Origin: an uncultured Prevotella sp.
Lineage (GTDB): Bacteria > Bacteroidota > Bacteroidia > Bacteroidales > Bacteroidaceae
Direction of reading: 5' to 3'
NCBI GenBank assembly: GCA_902491375.1
Contig: CABUHE010000013.1
Coordinates: 1-51,187 of the forward strand
DNA length: 51,187 nt
Below are positions 41,311 to 49,746 of this stretch, one piece after another. The notes under the pieces are model-generated. The model was given only the letters and a program-made list of their open reading frames with translations. It had not been told where the DNA came from and searched no databases. The position numbers were made by a program, and so were the translations under genes. Position 1 is the first letter of the stretch. Each line of letters opens with the position of its first letter.

Positions 41311-41892
41311 TTGAAGATAGCAGTAATCCATCACGATACACTTGCAGCAATAGGACTAAGGCAAATGCTGCAAGAAGTCATGCCGATTGTCGAAATCGAC
41401 ACTTATCTCTCGGCTGACGACATTCCTCCGGCGGCTGTCGACAATTATAATCACTACTTCGCATCTACAAATACAGTAACTGAAAACACTCAATTCTTTG
41501 TCAACCGGCGCAATAAAACAATAATATTGTCAGCTTCAGCCGATGCCCAGCCAACATTTGCAGGATTCCATTGTATTTGTACGTCTGTACCAGAAAAGAT
41601 GCTGATACGTTCACTTCTCACACTGGAACAGTCGGCTCACTCAAGCGGGCGCAATCTTCCACCCGTACCACAGTCAGAACAAGAGAAGCAGTTATCAGCC
41701 AGAGAGATAGAGGTTATGTCGCTGATTGTCAAAGGAATGATAAACAAAGAGATTGCCGACAGGCTTAATATAAGTCTTGCTACAGTAGCAACACACCGCC
41801 GTAACATAATGGAGAAGCTTGGACTTAAAAGCGTCTCAGCCCTTACTATTTATGCTGTTACAAGGGGATATGTAGACATTGGTGAGATATAA
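41311..41892 (+). CDS. LuxR-type response-regulator-like transcription factor
   Basis: The 193-residue protein ends in a clear LuxR/NarL helix-turn-helix (about 128-190: LSAREIEVMSLIVKGMINKEIADRL ... VATHRRNIMEKLG). The N-terminal part (KIAVIHHDTLAAIGLRQML) looks like a receiver domain, but the expected phosphoacceptor aspartate is missing: the beta-3 region reads NHYFASTN. It may therefore act without phosphorylation. The start is TTG at 41311; the next in-frame ATG would cut away the first strand and helix. No histidine kinase is adjacent. Confidence 0.85.
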   Translation: MKIAVIHHDTLAAIGLRQMLQEVMPIVEIDTYLSADDIPPAAVDNYNHYFASTNTVTENTQFFVNRRNKTIILSASADAQPTFAGFHCICTSVPEKMLIRSLLTLEQSAHSSGRNLPPVPQSEQEKQLSAREIEVMSLIVKGMINKEIADRLNISLATVATHRRNIMEKLGLKSVSALTIYAVTRGYVDIGEI

Positions 41893-42042
41893 ACGGAGAA
41901 ACTTGTAACTCTCATAACGCTTTAAGCAAACAACATTATTATCAGCTGACAAATATGAGAATAAGCAACCGGAGTTTATCTGTAACTCATTACAAATCAA
42001 CTGAAATCAAAACCTTTGTTTACTTTCTGCCATTCATTTCCT

Positions 42043-42130
42043 AAAAGATGGTCTTTTAACGGCCAAAAGGTTACCTTTTGCATTATAAAAGATGCTCTAT
42101 TGAAAGATAAAAGATGACCTTTCGTTTTTT
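42043..42130. repeat. 22-bp periodic array F (4 units)
   Basis: Units start exactly at 42043, 42065, 42087 and 42109, all beginning AAAAG: AAAAGATGGTCTTTTAAC, AAAAGGTTACCTTTTGCA, AAAAGATGCTCTATTGAA and AAAAGATGACCTTTCG. This is the clearest copy. Units 1 and 2 are individually palindromic. It lies between the convergent LuxR-type and GH28 genes, next to a separate terminator, so termination is not its obvious purpose. Confidence 0.85.
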
Positions 42131-42147
42131 ACATGAATATCCAATAA

Positions 42148-42184
42148 AAAATGAGTACTGACACATCTAGTCAGTACTCATTTT
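42148..42184. terminator. Bidirectional terminator between the luxR-type and GH28 genes
   Basis: AAAATGAGTACTGAC (42148-42162) and GTCAGTACTCATTTT (42170-42184) are perfect complements with a 7-nt loop. T- or A-runs flank both sides, so it works in either direction. Confidence 0.9.
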
Positions 42185-42242
42185 CTATATATAAACAATA
42201 CACAATACAGACGAACCTGTAAAAAAATCCACAGACCTCGTT

Positions 42243-43616
42243 TTAATGCACCTGCGACGGAACACCTGCCTGTCCGCCGATGTGGCAGTTACGCATTTCT
42301 ACTCCTACGGTATTGTCAAAACTAATGGCACTCTTACCGCCACTGATATTTACGTTGGAAAACATGACATTACTTATCGGACTCGCCTCCGTCCCTTGTA
42401 GTACAATGCCAAAGTTTGACGCATTATTACAGGTAAGTCCGTCAACATAAAGTCCAGACACACGCGTAAACTTATCATTGTCCAGACCTTCGCCAGCATA
42501 CATGCTTGTGACATAAAACAGGTCTTCAACATCACCCAGTCGGCAATCCTTCACATACAGATTTTCAACGAATCCCCCACGGTCAGGATTGGTCTTTATA
42601 TAAATACCACGCTTACAATAACCAGAATACGTACAATTCTCGACAAAGACATTTCTCACACCTGCCGACATCTCACTTCCGATAACAACAGCATGTAAGC
42701 CCTTAAAACTACAATTGCGGATAATAATATTCTCTGACGGCATAGCCGCTTTCCATCCGTCATTATCTCGTCCTGACTTTATCGCAATATTGTCATCTCC
42801 GTTGTCAAACCTAATATCTTCAATCAGAATGTTACGTGAGCACTCCGGGTCTATTCCGTCGTTATTTACGAGCTTGGCATTATAGCGTAATCCACGGCAT
42901 ATAATATTCTCGCTTTTCAGCAGATGCACACACCAGAACGGTGCATTTGTTATAAAAACGCCTGACACTGTAATCCTTGAACAATTATAAAACTGTATCA
43001 GTTGCGGCCTAAGCCACCAGCCTTTGCCGAAGTTACGTTTATCTATTGCAACCTCTTTGTGGTTCATTTCACGGCTTAAAGCCTGTCCTTCTTTCTGTCG
43101 TGGTTTCCATGTTGAAAATGTTGCAGCACAGTTTCCGTCGATAGTGCCCTCTCCTACTATTGACACGTCATGCAGTCCGTAACCGTAAATGAAAGGACTG
43201 TAATTATTGAGGAATGTTCCTTCCCAACTTGTTTTTACTGTTGGCAGATAGAGCTCTGGATCTGGTGCAAATTTCAAAGTCGCATCACGGCGTATGTCAA
43301 GACACACATTGCTGACAAAATGGATCGGTCCTTTTACCAGATAAGTTCCAGCTGGAACAATAATACGCAAACCGCCACGCTTTGTTGCTAAGCGCATGGC
43401 CTTGTCAAGCGCAGGCTTACAGTCTTTGACTCCATCCCCACGTGCGCCTAAATCTGTAATCAAGATACTGTCGGCAGGCATGGATGCACCTGTGATTTGG
43501 CCTAATATCGAATCGCGATGTGCAACTCTATCACGCTCAACAACATCCATATCGATTGCAGCAAAAGTTCTGACAGAGCATAATAAAGCTATTAACGAAA
43601 TAAGTAAAGTTCTCAT
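42243..43616 (-). CDS. Glycoside hydrolase family 28 (polygalacturonase-like)
   Basis: The 457-residue protein has a signal peptide (LISLIALLCSVRTFA) and the right-handed beta-helix pattern of GH28. Catalytic features are in order: NNDGIDPECS near residue 252, GDDNIAIKSGRD near 272, HAVVIGSEMSAG near 305, and KRGIYIKT near 335. The N-terminus has the pectate-lyase-like ITDLGARGDGVKDCKPALDKAM stretch. Such enzymes cleave galacturonan or rhamnogalacturonan bonds in pectin. It is downstream of the transporter gene, separated by a hairpin, and fits a pectin-sugar locus. Confidence 0.92.
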   Translation of the reverse strand: MRTLLISLIALLCSVRTFAAIDMDVVERDRVAHRDSILGQITGASMPADSILITDLGARGDGVKDCKPALDKAMRLATKRGGLRIIVPAGTYLVKGPIHFVSNVCLDIRRDATLKFAPDPELYLPTVKTSWEGTFLNNYSPFIYGYGLHDVSIVGEGTIDGNCAATFSTWKPRQKEGQALSREMNHKEVAIDKRNFGKGWWLRPQLIQFYNCSRITVSGVFITNAPFWCVHLLKSENIICRGLRYNAKLVNNDGIDPECSRNILIEDIRFDNGDDNIAIKSGRDNDGWKAAMPSENIIIRNCSFKGLHAVVIGSEMSAGVRNVFVENCTYSGYCKRGIYIKTNPDRGGFVENLYVKDCRLGDVEDLFYVTSMYAGEGLDNDKFTRVSGLYVDGLTCNNASNFGIVLQGTEASPISNVMFSNVNISGGKSAISFDNTVGVEMRNCHIGGQAGVPSQVH

Positions 43617-43634
43617 AAGTCTATAAAATTATAA

Positions 43635-43694
43635 TTGGGGATTATGCTTGCCACTGCAACTTTAACAGCAGGTTACGGCAATCATAATCCCCAA
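43635..43694 (-). terminator. Hairpin between the POT transporter and GH28 genes
   Basis: TTGGGGATTATG (43635-43646) pairs with CATAATCCCCAA (43683-43694) and continues inward with TTGCC/GGCAA. On the minus strand it follows the transporter stop and runs into TTATAATTTTAT. It may partly separate expression of the two genes. Confidence 0.75.
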
Positions 43695-43727
43695 ATAACA
43701 AATATTCAATTATCAGTTATGTGATTA

Positions 43728-45224
43728 TCAACAAACCTTTTCGAGTTTCTTCATGATAGAGAAGATGAAGAGGAAAGACAACAGGCAAAGAACTACAAGT
43801 ATGCCCCATACTGCCTCGAGTGAAACATTGCCCCAAAGGAATCCCGGAATTGATACAAGCATATTGCCGACAGCAGTTGCAACAAACCAGCCACCCATCA
43901 TCAGACCCTTATATTTAGGAGGAGCGACCTTTGAAACGAATGAAATACCCATCGGTGAAAGCAGCAACTCACCAAAAGTAAGGATAAGGTATGTAGATAC
44001 AAGCCAGTTAGGTGATACGCGCTCGCTGCCACCGTATTCAAGTCCCATTGAGCCAATCATCATAACAACATAACCACATCCGGCTACAAGCATACCCAAA
44101 CCTATCTTACGTGGAGCTGAAGGTTCCTTGCCCTTACTTGCCAGCCAGCCGAATATAGCCATTGAAACAGGAGTAAGCATAACCACAAAGCAAGGATTGA
44201 ACTGCTGGAAGATAGGAGCCGTAACCTCAACGCCGTCAGGTGTAAGGTTTACATACTTAGCAATAAGTATAGCTGCCGCAACCACTATTACCAATGCGGA
44301 AATGGCCTTACCTTTAGAAGTTTTAGACTGGAAAAGTGAGAACAGAGCGTAAACAATGAATATTACACATACAAGGTTGGTAACATCAAACATCATACTC
44401 TCAAGTCCTGTACTATGCTGGTTGGTAAAGTCGCGCGCGAAGTATGTCAAAGTAAGACCGTTCTGATGGAATGCCATCCAAAAGAAAATAACGACTGCAA
44501 ACACAAGGCAAAGCGCTACCACACGGTCTTTTGTCTCTTTCGGAGTAAGCTCTGGCTCTGTATGACCAGCAACAGCACTCTCAGTCTTGCTGTTGTAGTC
44601 GGCATGTTTGAACGAATTCTTGAATCCGTAATATATTGCAATTGAAACAATCAATGAAACACATGCAACTCCAAATGCATAATGATAAGCATCAGCTTCA
44701 GAAACACCCATTGAATTCTTTGCGAAGTCCATTATCTTAACGGCTGCTGTAGGAGCAAAAAGAGCACCGATGTTAATAGCCATATAGAATATAGAGAAGG
44801 CTGAGTCGCGTTTTGACTGCAATGCGGGGTCGTCATAAAGATTACCGACCATTACCTGTAAGTTACCCTTGAAAAGACTTGTGCCGACGCAAACGAAAAC
44901 AAGAGCGCCGAACATCAACGCCATGCCCATTACTCCAGCTCCGGCCGGAATAGCCAACATAAGATAGCCGAGGAACATGACTATAATACCTGTCGTTACA
45001 CACTTACCGTATCCAATCTTGTCGGCTATCGCACCGCCGACTAGCGGCAGGAAATAGACAAACGCCAAAAAAGCGGAATAAACGGCACCCGCCTTACCTT
45101 CGTCCCAACCGAAATTGGCCTGGAGGAAAAGCACAAAAACTGCGAGCATCGTATAATATCCGAAACGCTCGCCAGTGTTGGCCAAAGCCAACGCATACAA
45201 ACCTTTTGGTTGTCCTTCAAACAT
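43728..45224 (-). CDS. POT/PTR-family MFS transporter
   Basis: The 498-residue protein has the 12-14 helix layout of proton-dependent oligopeptide transporters. The family start motif ERFGYYTMLAVFVLFLQ (ExxERFxYY-like) is at residues 18-34, and FSIFYMAINIGALFAP near 145 matches the PTR2 signature. Classic members import di- and tripeptides with protons. In a carbohydrate locus it could carry something else, but the sequence gives no evidence for that. It has its own -7 element and a 185-nt leader. Confidence 0.88.
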   Translation of the reverse strand: MFEGQPKGLYALALANTGERFGYYTMLAVFVLFLQANFGWDEGKAGAVYSAFLAFVYFLPLVGGAIADKIGYGKCVTTGIIVMFLGYLMLAIPAGAGVMGMALMFGALVFVCVGTSLFKGNLQVMVGNLYDDPALQSKRDSAFSIFYMAINIGALFAPTAAVKIMDFAKNSMGVSEADAYHYAFGVACVSLIVSIAIYYGFKNSFKHADYNSKTESAVAGHTEPELTPKETKDRVVALCLVFAVVIFFWMAFHQNGLTLTYFARDFTNQHSTGLESMMFDVTNLVCVIFIVYALFSLFQSKTSKGKAISALVIVVAAAILIAKYVNLTPDGVEVTAPIFQQFNPCFVVMLTPVSMAIFGWLASKGKEPSAPRKIGLGMLVAGCGYVVMMIGSMGLEYGGSERVSPNWLVSTYLILTFGELLLSPMGISFVSKVAPPKYKGLMMGGWFVATAVGNMLVSIPGFLWGNVSLEAVWGILVVLCLLSFLFIFSIMKKLEKVC

Positions 45225-45415
45225 AATATTAATATTTTTAAGTTGTTAATATGCTTTCATTATATTCTATAAGTAAACAAACAGGTGGCAGAATTTATAA
45301 TCTGCCATACAAACTATATCTGTACATCACTGTATGTTTACTTTCATATGTCAAGCCATAATACCAATACAGCTTGAAACAACGACGGCTAACATTACAT
45401 TTTGTTTTCCGAATG

Positions 45416-45423
45416 CAAATTTA
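45416..45423 (-). promoter_or_regulatory. Putative -7 element of the POT transporter gene
   Basis: The minus strand reads TAAATTTG. The leader of about 185 nt would include the hairpin TGGCAGA (45286-45292) with TCTGCCA (45301-45307). No -33 element is clear. Confidence 0.4.
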
Positions 45424-45504
45424 GATAAAATATCTGAATTATTATGACATTGCGTAGATATTTTTTCCATATTCAACAAACAAATCACACAATGACATAA
45501 AAAT

Positions 45505-45550
45505 AAGCAAATAAGAAGGCTTAACTTACAATTAAGCCGCTTATTTGCTT
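45505..45550 (-). terminator. Terminator of the isomerase gene
   Basis: AAGCAAATAAG (45505-45515) pairs with CTTATTTGCTT (45540-45550), and inside it GGCTTAA (45518-45524) with TTAAGCC (45532-45538). On the minus strand ATTTTTATG follows. It closes the transketolase-kinase-isomerase block. Confidence 0.88.
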
Positions 45551-45579
45551 GCATATTGTTACAAATTCACTTATTACAA

Positions 45580-47010
45580 TTACTCATGTACATACAAATC
45601 CCAACCGAGATAATTATCAATTGCCTCGCTTAAGATGTCTACAACGTCTGTACGTACCATTGCAACGTGATGCTCAAAACCGTTTTTACAGATAAATTTC
45701 ATTAATTGTTGCAGATTGTCAACCTGCGTTACAGCAATACATCCGTCCATTCCGTACGGATCGTTAGTCAAATGACCTTTGCCCAAATAGCTCTTAATGC
45801 AACCCAAATTGTCGTCAGTTGAAATGCGGAAGAATGTAAAATCGCCTTCTGTACACTTGCCATAAACAGCGCCAAAGGTATTAACCTTACCCAAAGTACG
45901 GCCAAGCACACCGAGCGGTCCTAACTTAAGATCATTGTTGACAAAACTCTTGGGAAAGTTACCACAGTGCGTGCATACACACTTGTTGCGGTCTTCAGCA
46001 AAGTTATTGTTCCAGTCAAGAAGAGCTGACGGACGTCCTGAAGCAAGACTCAAAGCATACATTGAAACTGCTCCGGCAACATCTGTTTCGCAGGCACAAG
46101 GTATAAGTTTCTCTCCAAGCATACTCATTGTAACACAGGCTGCACAACCATAGTTCTGCTCCAGAGAATCCCAACACTGAATAGCAGCTGCATCTACTTC
46201 GTTTTCCTCAATCCACTCCTCTACTGCAATACCGAACTTAGCCTGAAGAGCAAGTTTCTCCTGATAAGCCTCAGGCACTTTGGCATAGTTGCTTATCTCT
46301 TCCATTTTTGATTTCAGCAAGAGTGAGTTGTTGTCTATCTTACGGGCATTGAAGATTATCTCACTCATATCAACCGGAACAACAGTTATACCACTCGCCT
46401 GCAACAGCTTCTCACTGTATCTGCATGTGTTAAATCCAAGCGGACGTGTACCTATCTGTCCGATGCGGGCATGAGAAAGCTTACGTACGACACGGCAAAT
46501 TGCGGCAAACTTGTTGATGTCTTTCATCAGCAAATCACTGTGAATCGAATAAGTATGGTATGTCGTATCAGTGAACGGAATGCCGTACTGATAAAGATTA
46601 TTGCAGACAGATATCTTTCCACAGAAAGCATCACGACGGCTGTCAAGGTCAACTTTATCGTTCTGGTCATCGCACGCCTGAACTAAAACAGGAACATGTA
46701 ACTCTGCACGACTAATGGCATTGATGATTCCGACCTCAAAACCGAAATTAGGCAACGATACAATTATACCATCAATCTCATCGCGGTTGGCACGGAAAAG
46801 CGTAGCACATTTCTTTCCGTCTTCTACAGTTTCCATTGAACCTCCTGTCGGAGTGTCCTGCTCATCAAGAATTACGTAACCATAACCAGCCTTTTCCAAT
46901 TCATCAAGAAGAGTCTTGCGGACATCAATTGCAAGTTCTGAATTAAAATATGCACGGGTTCCGATTATGAGTCCGAACGTCTCTTTTCCTTTTTGTGCTT
47001 GTTTTTTCAT
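45580..47010 (-). CDS. L-fucose/L-arabinose isomerase-family protein
   Basis: The 476-residue protein belongs to the L-fucose isomerase-like superfamily, which interconverts aldoses and ketoses with a divalent metal. The N-terminal Rossmann-like part (GLIIGTRAYFNSELAID) is followed by GFEVGIINAISRAELHVPVL. The C-terminal metal region has CACETDVAGAVSMYAL near residue 305 and THCGNFPKSF near 347, placing the likely glutamate, aspartate and histidine ligands. Classical FucI is about 590 residues, so this is a shorter subfamily. Its substrate is unknown. It follows the kinase gene by 139 bp and is probably co-transcribed. Confidence 0.85.
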   Translation of the reverse strand: MKKQAQKGKETFGLIIGTRAYFNSELAIDVRKTLLDELEKAGYGYVILDEQDTPTGGSMETVEDGKKCATLFRANRDEIDGIIVSLPNFGFEVGIINAISRAELHVPVLVQACDDQNDKVDLDSRRDAFCGKISVCNNLYQYGIPFTDTTYHTYSIHSDLLMKDINKFAAICRVVRKLSHARIGQIGTRPLGFNTCRYSEKLLQASGITVVPVDMSEIIFNARKIDNNSLLLKSKMEEISNYAKVPEAYQEKLALQAKFGIAVEEWIEENEVDAAAIQCWDSLEQNYGCAACVTMSMLGEKLIPCACETDVAGAVSMYALSLASGRPSALLDWNNNFAEDRNKCVCTHCGNFPKSFVNNDLKLGPLGVLGRTLGKVNTFGAVYGKCTEGDFTFFRISTDDNLGCIKSYLGKGHLTNDPYGMDGCIAVTQVDNLQQLMKFICKNGFEHHVAMVRTDVVDILSEAIDNYLGWDLYVHE

Positions 47011-47149
47011 ATATCTTATTCTATTTTATTGTTAATAATCTGACAAATATTCAATATACAAAATCTTGTAAAGATTAAATGTCTTTTAGGCATAAACTAC
47101 TGTCTTTTAACTACAAAGACAATTGTATTTGTAACAGACGATTCTGTGT

Positions 47150-48631
47150 TCAGCTCTCAATCACTCTCCTGACAGCCTTTCTCCATCCTTCATACAGCCG
47201 GCACTTTTCGTCCTCCTGCATCTTAGGGAAGATACGGTTGTCAGCAGTACGCAATGCAGCGACTTCGTCAAGGCTCGCCCAAACTTTACGTGCCAGTCCG
47301 TTCATAACCATTGCACCCATAGCTGAAGCCTCTTCAACATCAGAGCGGTTTATACAAGCATCAAGCATATCTGCCTGAAACTGCATGAGGAAATGGTTCT
47401 TTGTCGGGCCTCCATCAACACGCAACTCCTTCAGAGCTATGCCTGCATGGCTTGTCATAAGGTCTACGAGGTCTTTTATCTGATAAGCTATCGCCTCAAG
47501 TGCCGCACGGCAAACGTGGCCTTTCTCCGTTGCAAGTGTCATGCCGCATATCATTGCCTTGGCATGAGAATTCCACCAAGGAGCGCCAAGACCGGCAAAC
47601 GCAGGAACAAGATAAACGCCCCCGTTATCTGTTACACTGGTCGCAAACTGCTCTATTTCAGCCGGGCTATTGATCAGTTTAAGATTATCTGTCATCCATT
47701 TTATTGTCGCACCGGTACAATGTATGTTGCCTTCAAAGGCATAAAAAACTTTACCCTGAGCGGCAAAGCCTACCGACGTAACTAATCCTTCAGGCGCGGC
47801 GACAGGCTGCTCGCCAATGTTTACCATAACAGAAGAGCCTGTTCCGTAAGTCGCCTTACCCATACCAGCCTCGAAACACATCTGTCCTGCCAATGCGCCA
47901 TGAGAATCGCCAAGAACACCCGCAATTGTTACAGGTTCACTGAATACACCTTCTACGGTTGTCTGACCGAAAACAGAATCACAAGGCATTGGCTTAGCCA
48001 TCATGCTGCGCGGTATGGTGAAAAGCGACAACAGGTCGTCATCCCAGTCGAGTGTATGTATGTTAAAAAGCAATGTACGCGAGGCATTGGTATAATCGGT
48101 AAAAAAGCTGCGGCCATCTGTAAGTTTCCACACTAGCCACGTGTCAATAGTACCCATAACCAGCTCACCGCTCTCGGCGGCAGTACGTGCGCCTTCAACA
48201 TTGTCAAGTATCCACTTGGCACCGCTCGCTGCGAAATAAGGATCGATTATCAGTCCGCTGCGCTCACGGATAAAGTCAGTATATCCTCTTTCTTTCAGGC
48301 TGTTGCATATTTCCTCGCCACGCTGACACTGCCAAACAACGGCGTTATAAACAGGCTTGCCTGTCCGTCTGTTCCACACTACTACGGTTTCCCTCTGGTT
48401 GGTTATCGCCAACGAATATGATGCTCCTTCACCGCGCGTAGCCTCAACAACCTCTCTGATGGCCTCAACCGTATTTCTGTAAATCTCCTCCGCATCATGC
48501 TCAACCCAGCCTGGTTTGGGATAATACTGATGGTGGGGTACGTTCTTACGGCACACCAGATGACACTTCTCATCAAAAACGACAGCCTTTGTGGCCGAAG
48601 TGCTTTGGTCAATTGATATTATGTAATTCAT
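47150..48631 (-). CDS. FGGY-family carbohydrate kinase, closest to glycerol kinase
   Basis: The 493-residue protein has the length and motifs of glycerol kinase: SIDQSTSATKAVVFD at the N-terminus, ITNQRETVVVWNRRTGKP near residue 77, LIIDPYFAASGAKWILDNVEG near 130, GVLGDSHGALAGQ near 240, and the TYGTGSSVMVNIGE phosphate loop. Residues that contact glycerol in GlpK (the R-E pair, tyrosine and aspartate) seem to be kept. No glpF or glpD lies nearby; the neighbours are a sugar isomerase and transketolase. So a branched or short ketose is an alternative substrate. Confidence 0.85.
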   Translation of the reverse strand: MNYIISIDQSTSATKAVVFDEKCHLVCRKNVPHHQYYPKPGWVEHDAEEIYRNTVEAIREVVEATRGEGASYSLAITNQRETVVVWNRRTGKPVYNAVVWQCQRGEEICNSLKERGYTDFIRERSGLIIDPYFAASGAKWILDNVEGARTAAESGELVMGTIDTWLVWKLTDGRSFFTDYTNASRTLLFNIHTLDWDDDLLSLFTIPRSMMAKPMPCDSVFGQTTVEGVFSEPVTIAGVLGDSHGALAGQMCFEAGMGKATYGTGSSVMVNIGEQPVAAPEGLVTSVGFAAQGKVFYAFEGNIHCTGATIKWMTDNLKLINSPAEIEQFATSVTDNGGVYLVPAFAGLGAPWWNSHAKAMICGMTLATEKGHVCRAALEAIAYQIKDLVDLMTSHAGIALKELRVDGGPTKNHFLMQFQADMLDACINRSDVEEASAMGAMVMNGLARKVWASLDEVAALRTADNRIFPKMQEDEKCRLYEGWRKAVRRVIES

Positions 48632-48657
48632 AATAAAGAAAAGTAATAATAAAGAAA

Positions 48658-48737
48658 TTAAGGGCTAAGAATCAAGAAAACATCAATAAATATTGCCTTA
48701 AATAAAAAGGCCGGTTTTCTTGAGTCTTAACCCTTAA
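48658..48737 (-). terminator. Hairpin between the transketolase C gene and the kinase gene
   Basis: A long imperfect stem pairs 48658-48681 with 48714-48737 (TTAAGGG with CCCTTAA, TAAGA with TCTTA, AAGAAAAC with GTTTTCTT). On the minus strand the following bases are TTTCTTTATT. It may partly terminate, giving less kinase and isomerase than transketolase mRNA. Confidence 0.6.
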
Positions 48738-48740
48738 TCG

Positions 48741-49691
48741 TTATTTCCCTTTAACAAAGTCAAGCGCAGTCTCGTAAATACCGTCAGCGTCAAGCTTGTA
48801 ATAATGGAATATCTCAAGAGGTTTGCCGTGAACAGCGTTCTCATCAGGAATACCGAGTATACGCATAGACACAGGACAATTCTGAGCAACCGTCTCAGCA
48901 ACGATACCGCCAAGACCGCCGTACATGCTATGTTCCTCTACTGTGATAATGCGGCCTGTGTCCTTAGCTGCCTTTACAATAGCTTCGGTATCAGCAGGTT
49001 TCAGTGTGTGCATATCTATTACGCGAGTGCTTATGCCCTCAGCAGCCAGACGGCGGCCTGCCTGCAATGCGTGGTAAACGGTCTCACCCGTACCGATAAT
49101 CGTCAAGTCACTTCCGTCCTGCAACTGTATAGACTTGCCTATCTCGTATTCAAAATTATCGTCCTCGTAAACATCAGGAACTGCGTTTCGGCCTACACGG
49201 ACATAAACAGGATGAGGATAATCAACAAGCTGCTCGACGAGCTTGCGTGTCTGACGTGCGTCACACGGCAAAACCACCTGCATGCCAGGGAAAGTGCGCA
49301 ACACTGCAATGTCGTGCAGACTATGGTGAGTAGCTCCAAGAGCTCCATAAGCAACACCTCCGCTCACGCCAAGAATCTTCACAGGCTGGCCTGAATAGGC
49401 AACATCGACCTTTACCTGCTCAAGACTGCGGGCTACATAGAAACAGGCCGGACCGCAGACAAAAACTTTCTTTCCGCACGATGCCAGACCGGCAGCTATG
49501 CCTACGGCATCCTGCTCGGCAATACCGCACTCTACAAACTGCTCAGGCAGCTGTTTTGCAAAATCGGTCAACGTAACAGAACCGCGTGCGTCAGTTGTTA
49601 CGGCTACTATATTTCTGTCGTTCTTGCCAAGCTCCAACAGTGTGTCGGTAAAACTCTTGCGGCAAGCAACACTCTTTATTTCACAAGTCAT
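48741..49691 (-). CDS. Transketolase C-terminal subunit (split form)
   Basis: This 316-residue subunit holds the pyrimidine-binding and C-terminal domains of transketolase. The conserved ECGIAEQDAVGIAAGLASCG near residue 56 includes the catalytic glutamate that activates thiamine diphosphate. The GATHHSLHDIAVLRTFPGM stretch follows near 120, and the C-terminal domain begins near 185 (DLTIIGTGETVYHALQAG). It pairs with the N-terminal subunit encoded 55 bp upstream. Split transketolases often serve a dedicated sugar pathway rather than central metabolism. Confidence 0.93.
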   Translation of the reverse strand: MTCEIKSVACRKSFTDTLLELGKNDRNIVAVTTDARGSVTLTDFAKQLPEQFVECGIAEQDAVGIAAGLASCGKKVFVCGPACFYVARSLEQVKVDVAYSGQPVKILGVSGGVAYGALGATHHSLHDIAVLRTFPGMQVVLPCDARQTRKLVEQLVDYPHPVYVRVGRNAVPDVYEDDNFEYEIGKSIQLQDGSDLTIIGTGETVYHALQAGRRLAAEGISTRVIDMHTLKPADTEAIVKAAKDTGRIITVEEHSMYGGLGGIVAETVAQNCPVSMRILGIPDENAVHGKPLEIFHYYKLDADGIYETALDFVKGK

Positions 49692-49746
49692 AATTTATAA
49701 AAAATCAATTTCTGGTTGAACAATGTGGTTAAGGCTGTAGTAATTC

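Noticed and set aside
42043..42130. Possible CRISPR array, because of regular short repeats
   Set aside because: The units are contiguous 22-mers without unique spacers, repeats are degenerate and palindromic throughout, and no cas gene is present.
45351..45554. 67-codon frame on the minus strand between the isomerase and transporter genes
   Set aside because: It overlaps the isomerase terminator and the transporter's -7 element, and has no recognisable features.
47051..47138. Possible further array between the kinase and isomerase genes
   Set aside because: Two TGTCTTTTA cores occur 21 bp apart rather than 22, and flanking units do not match.
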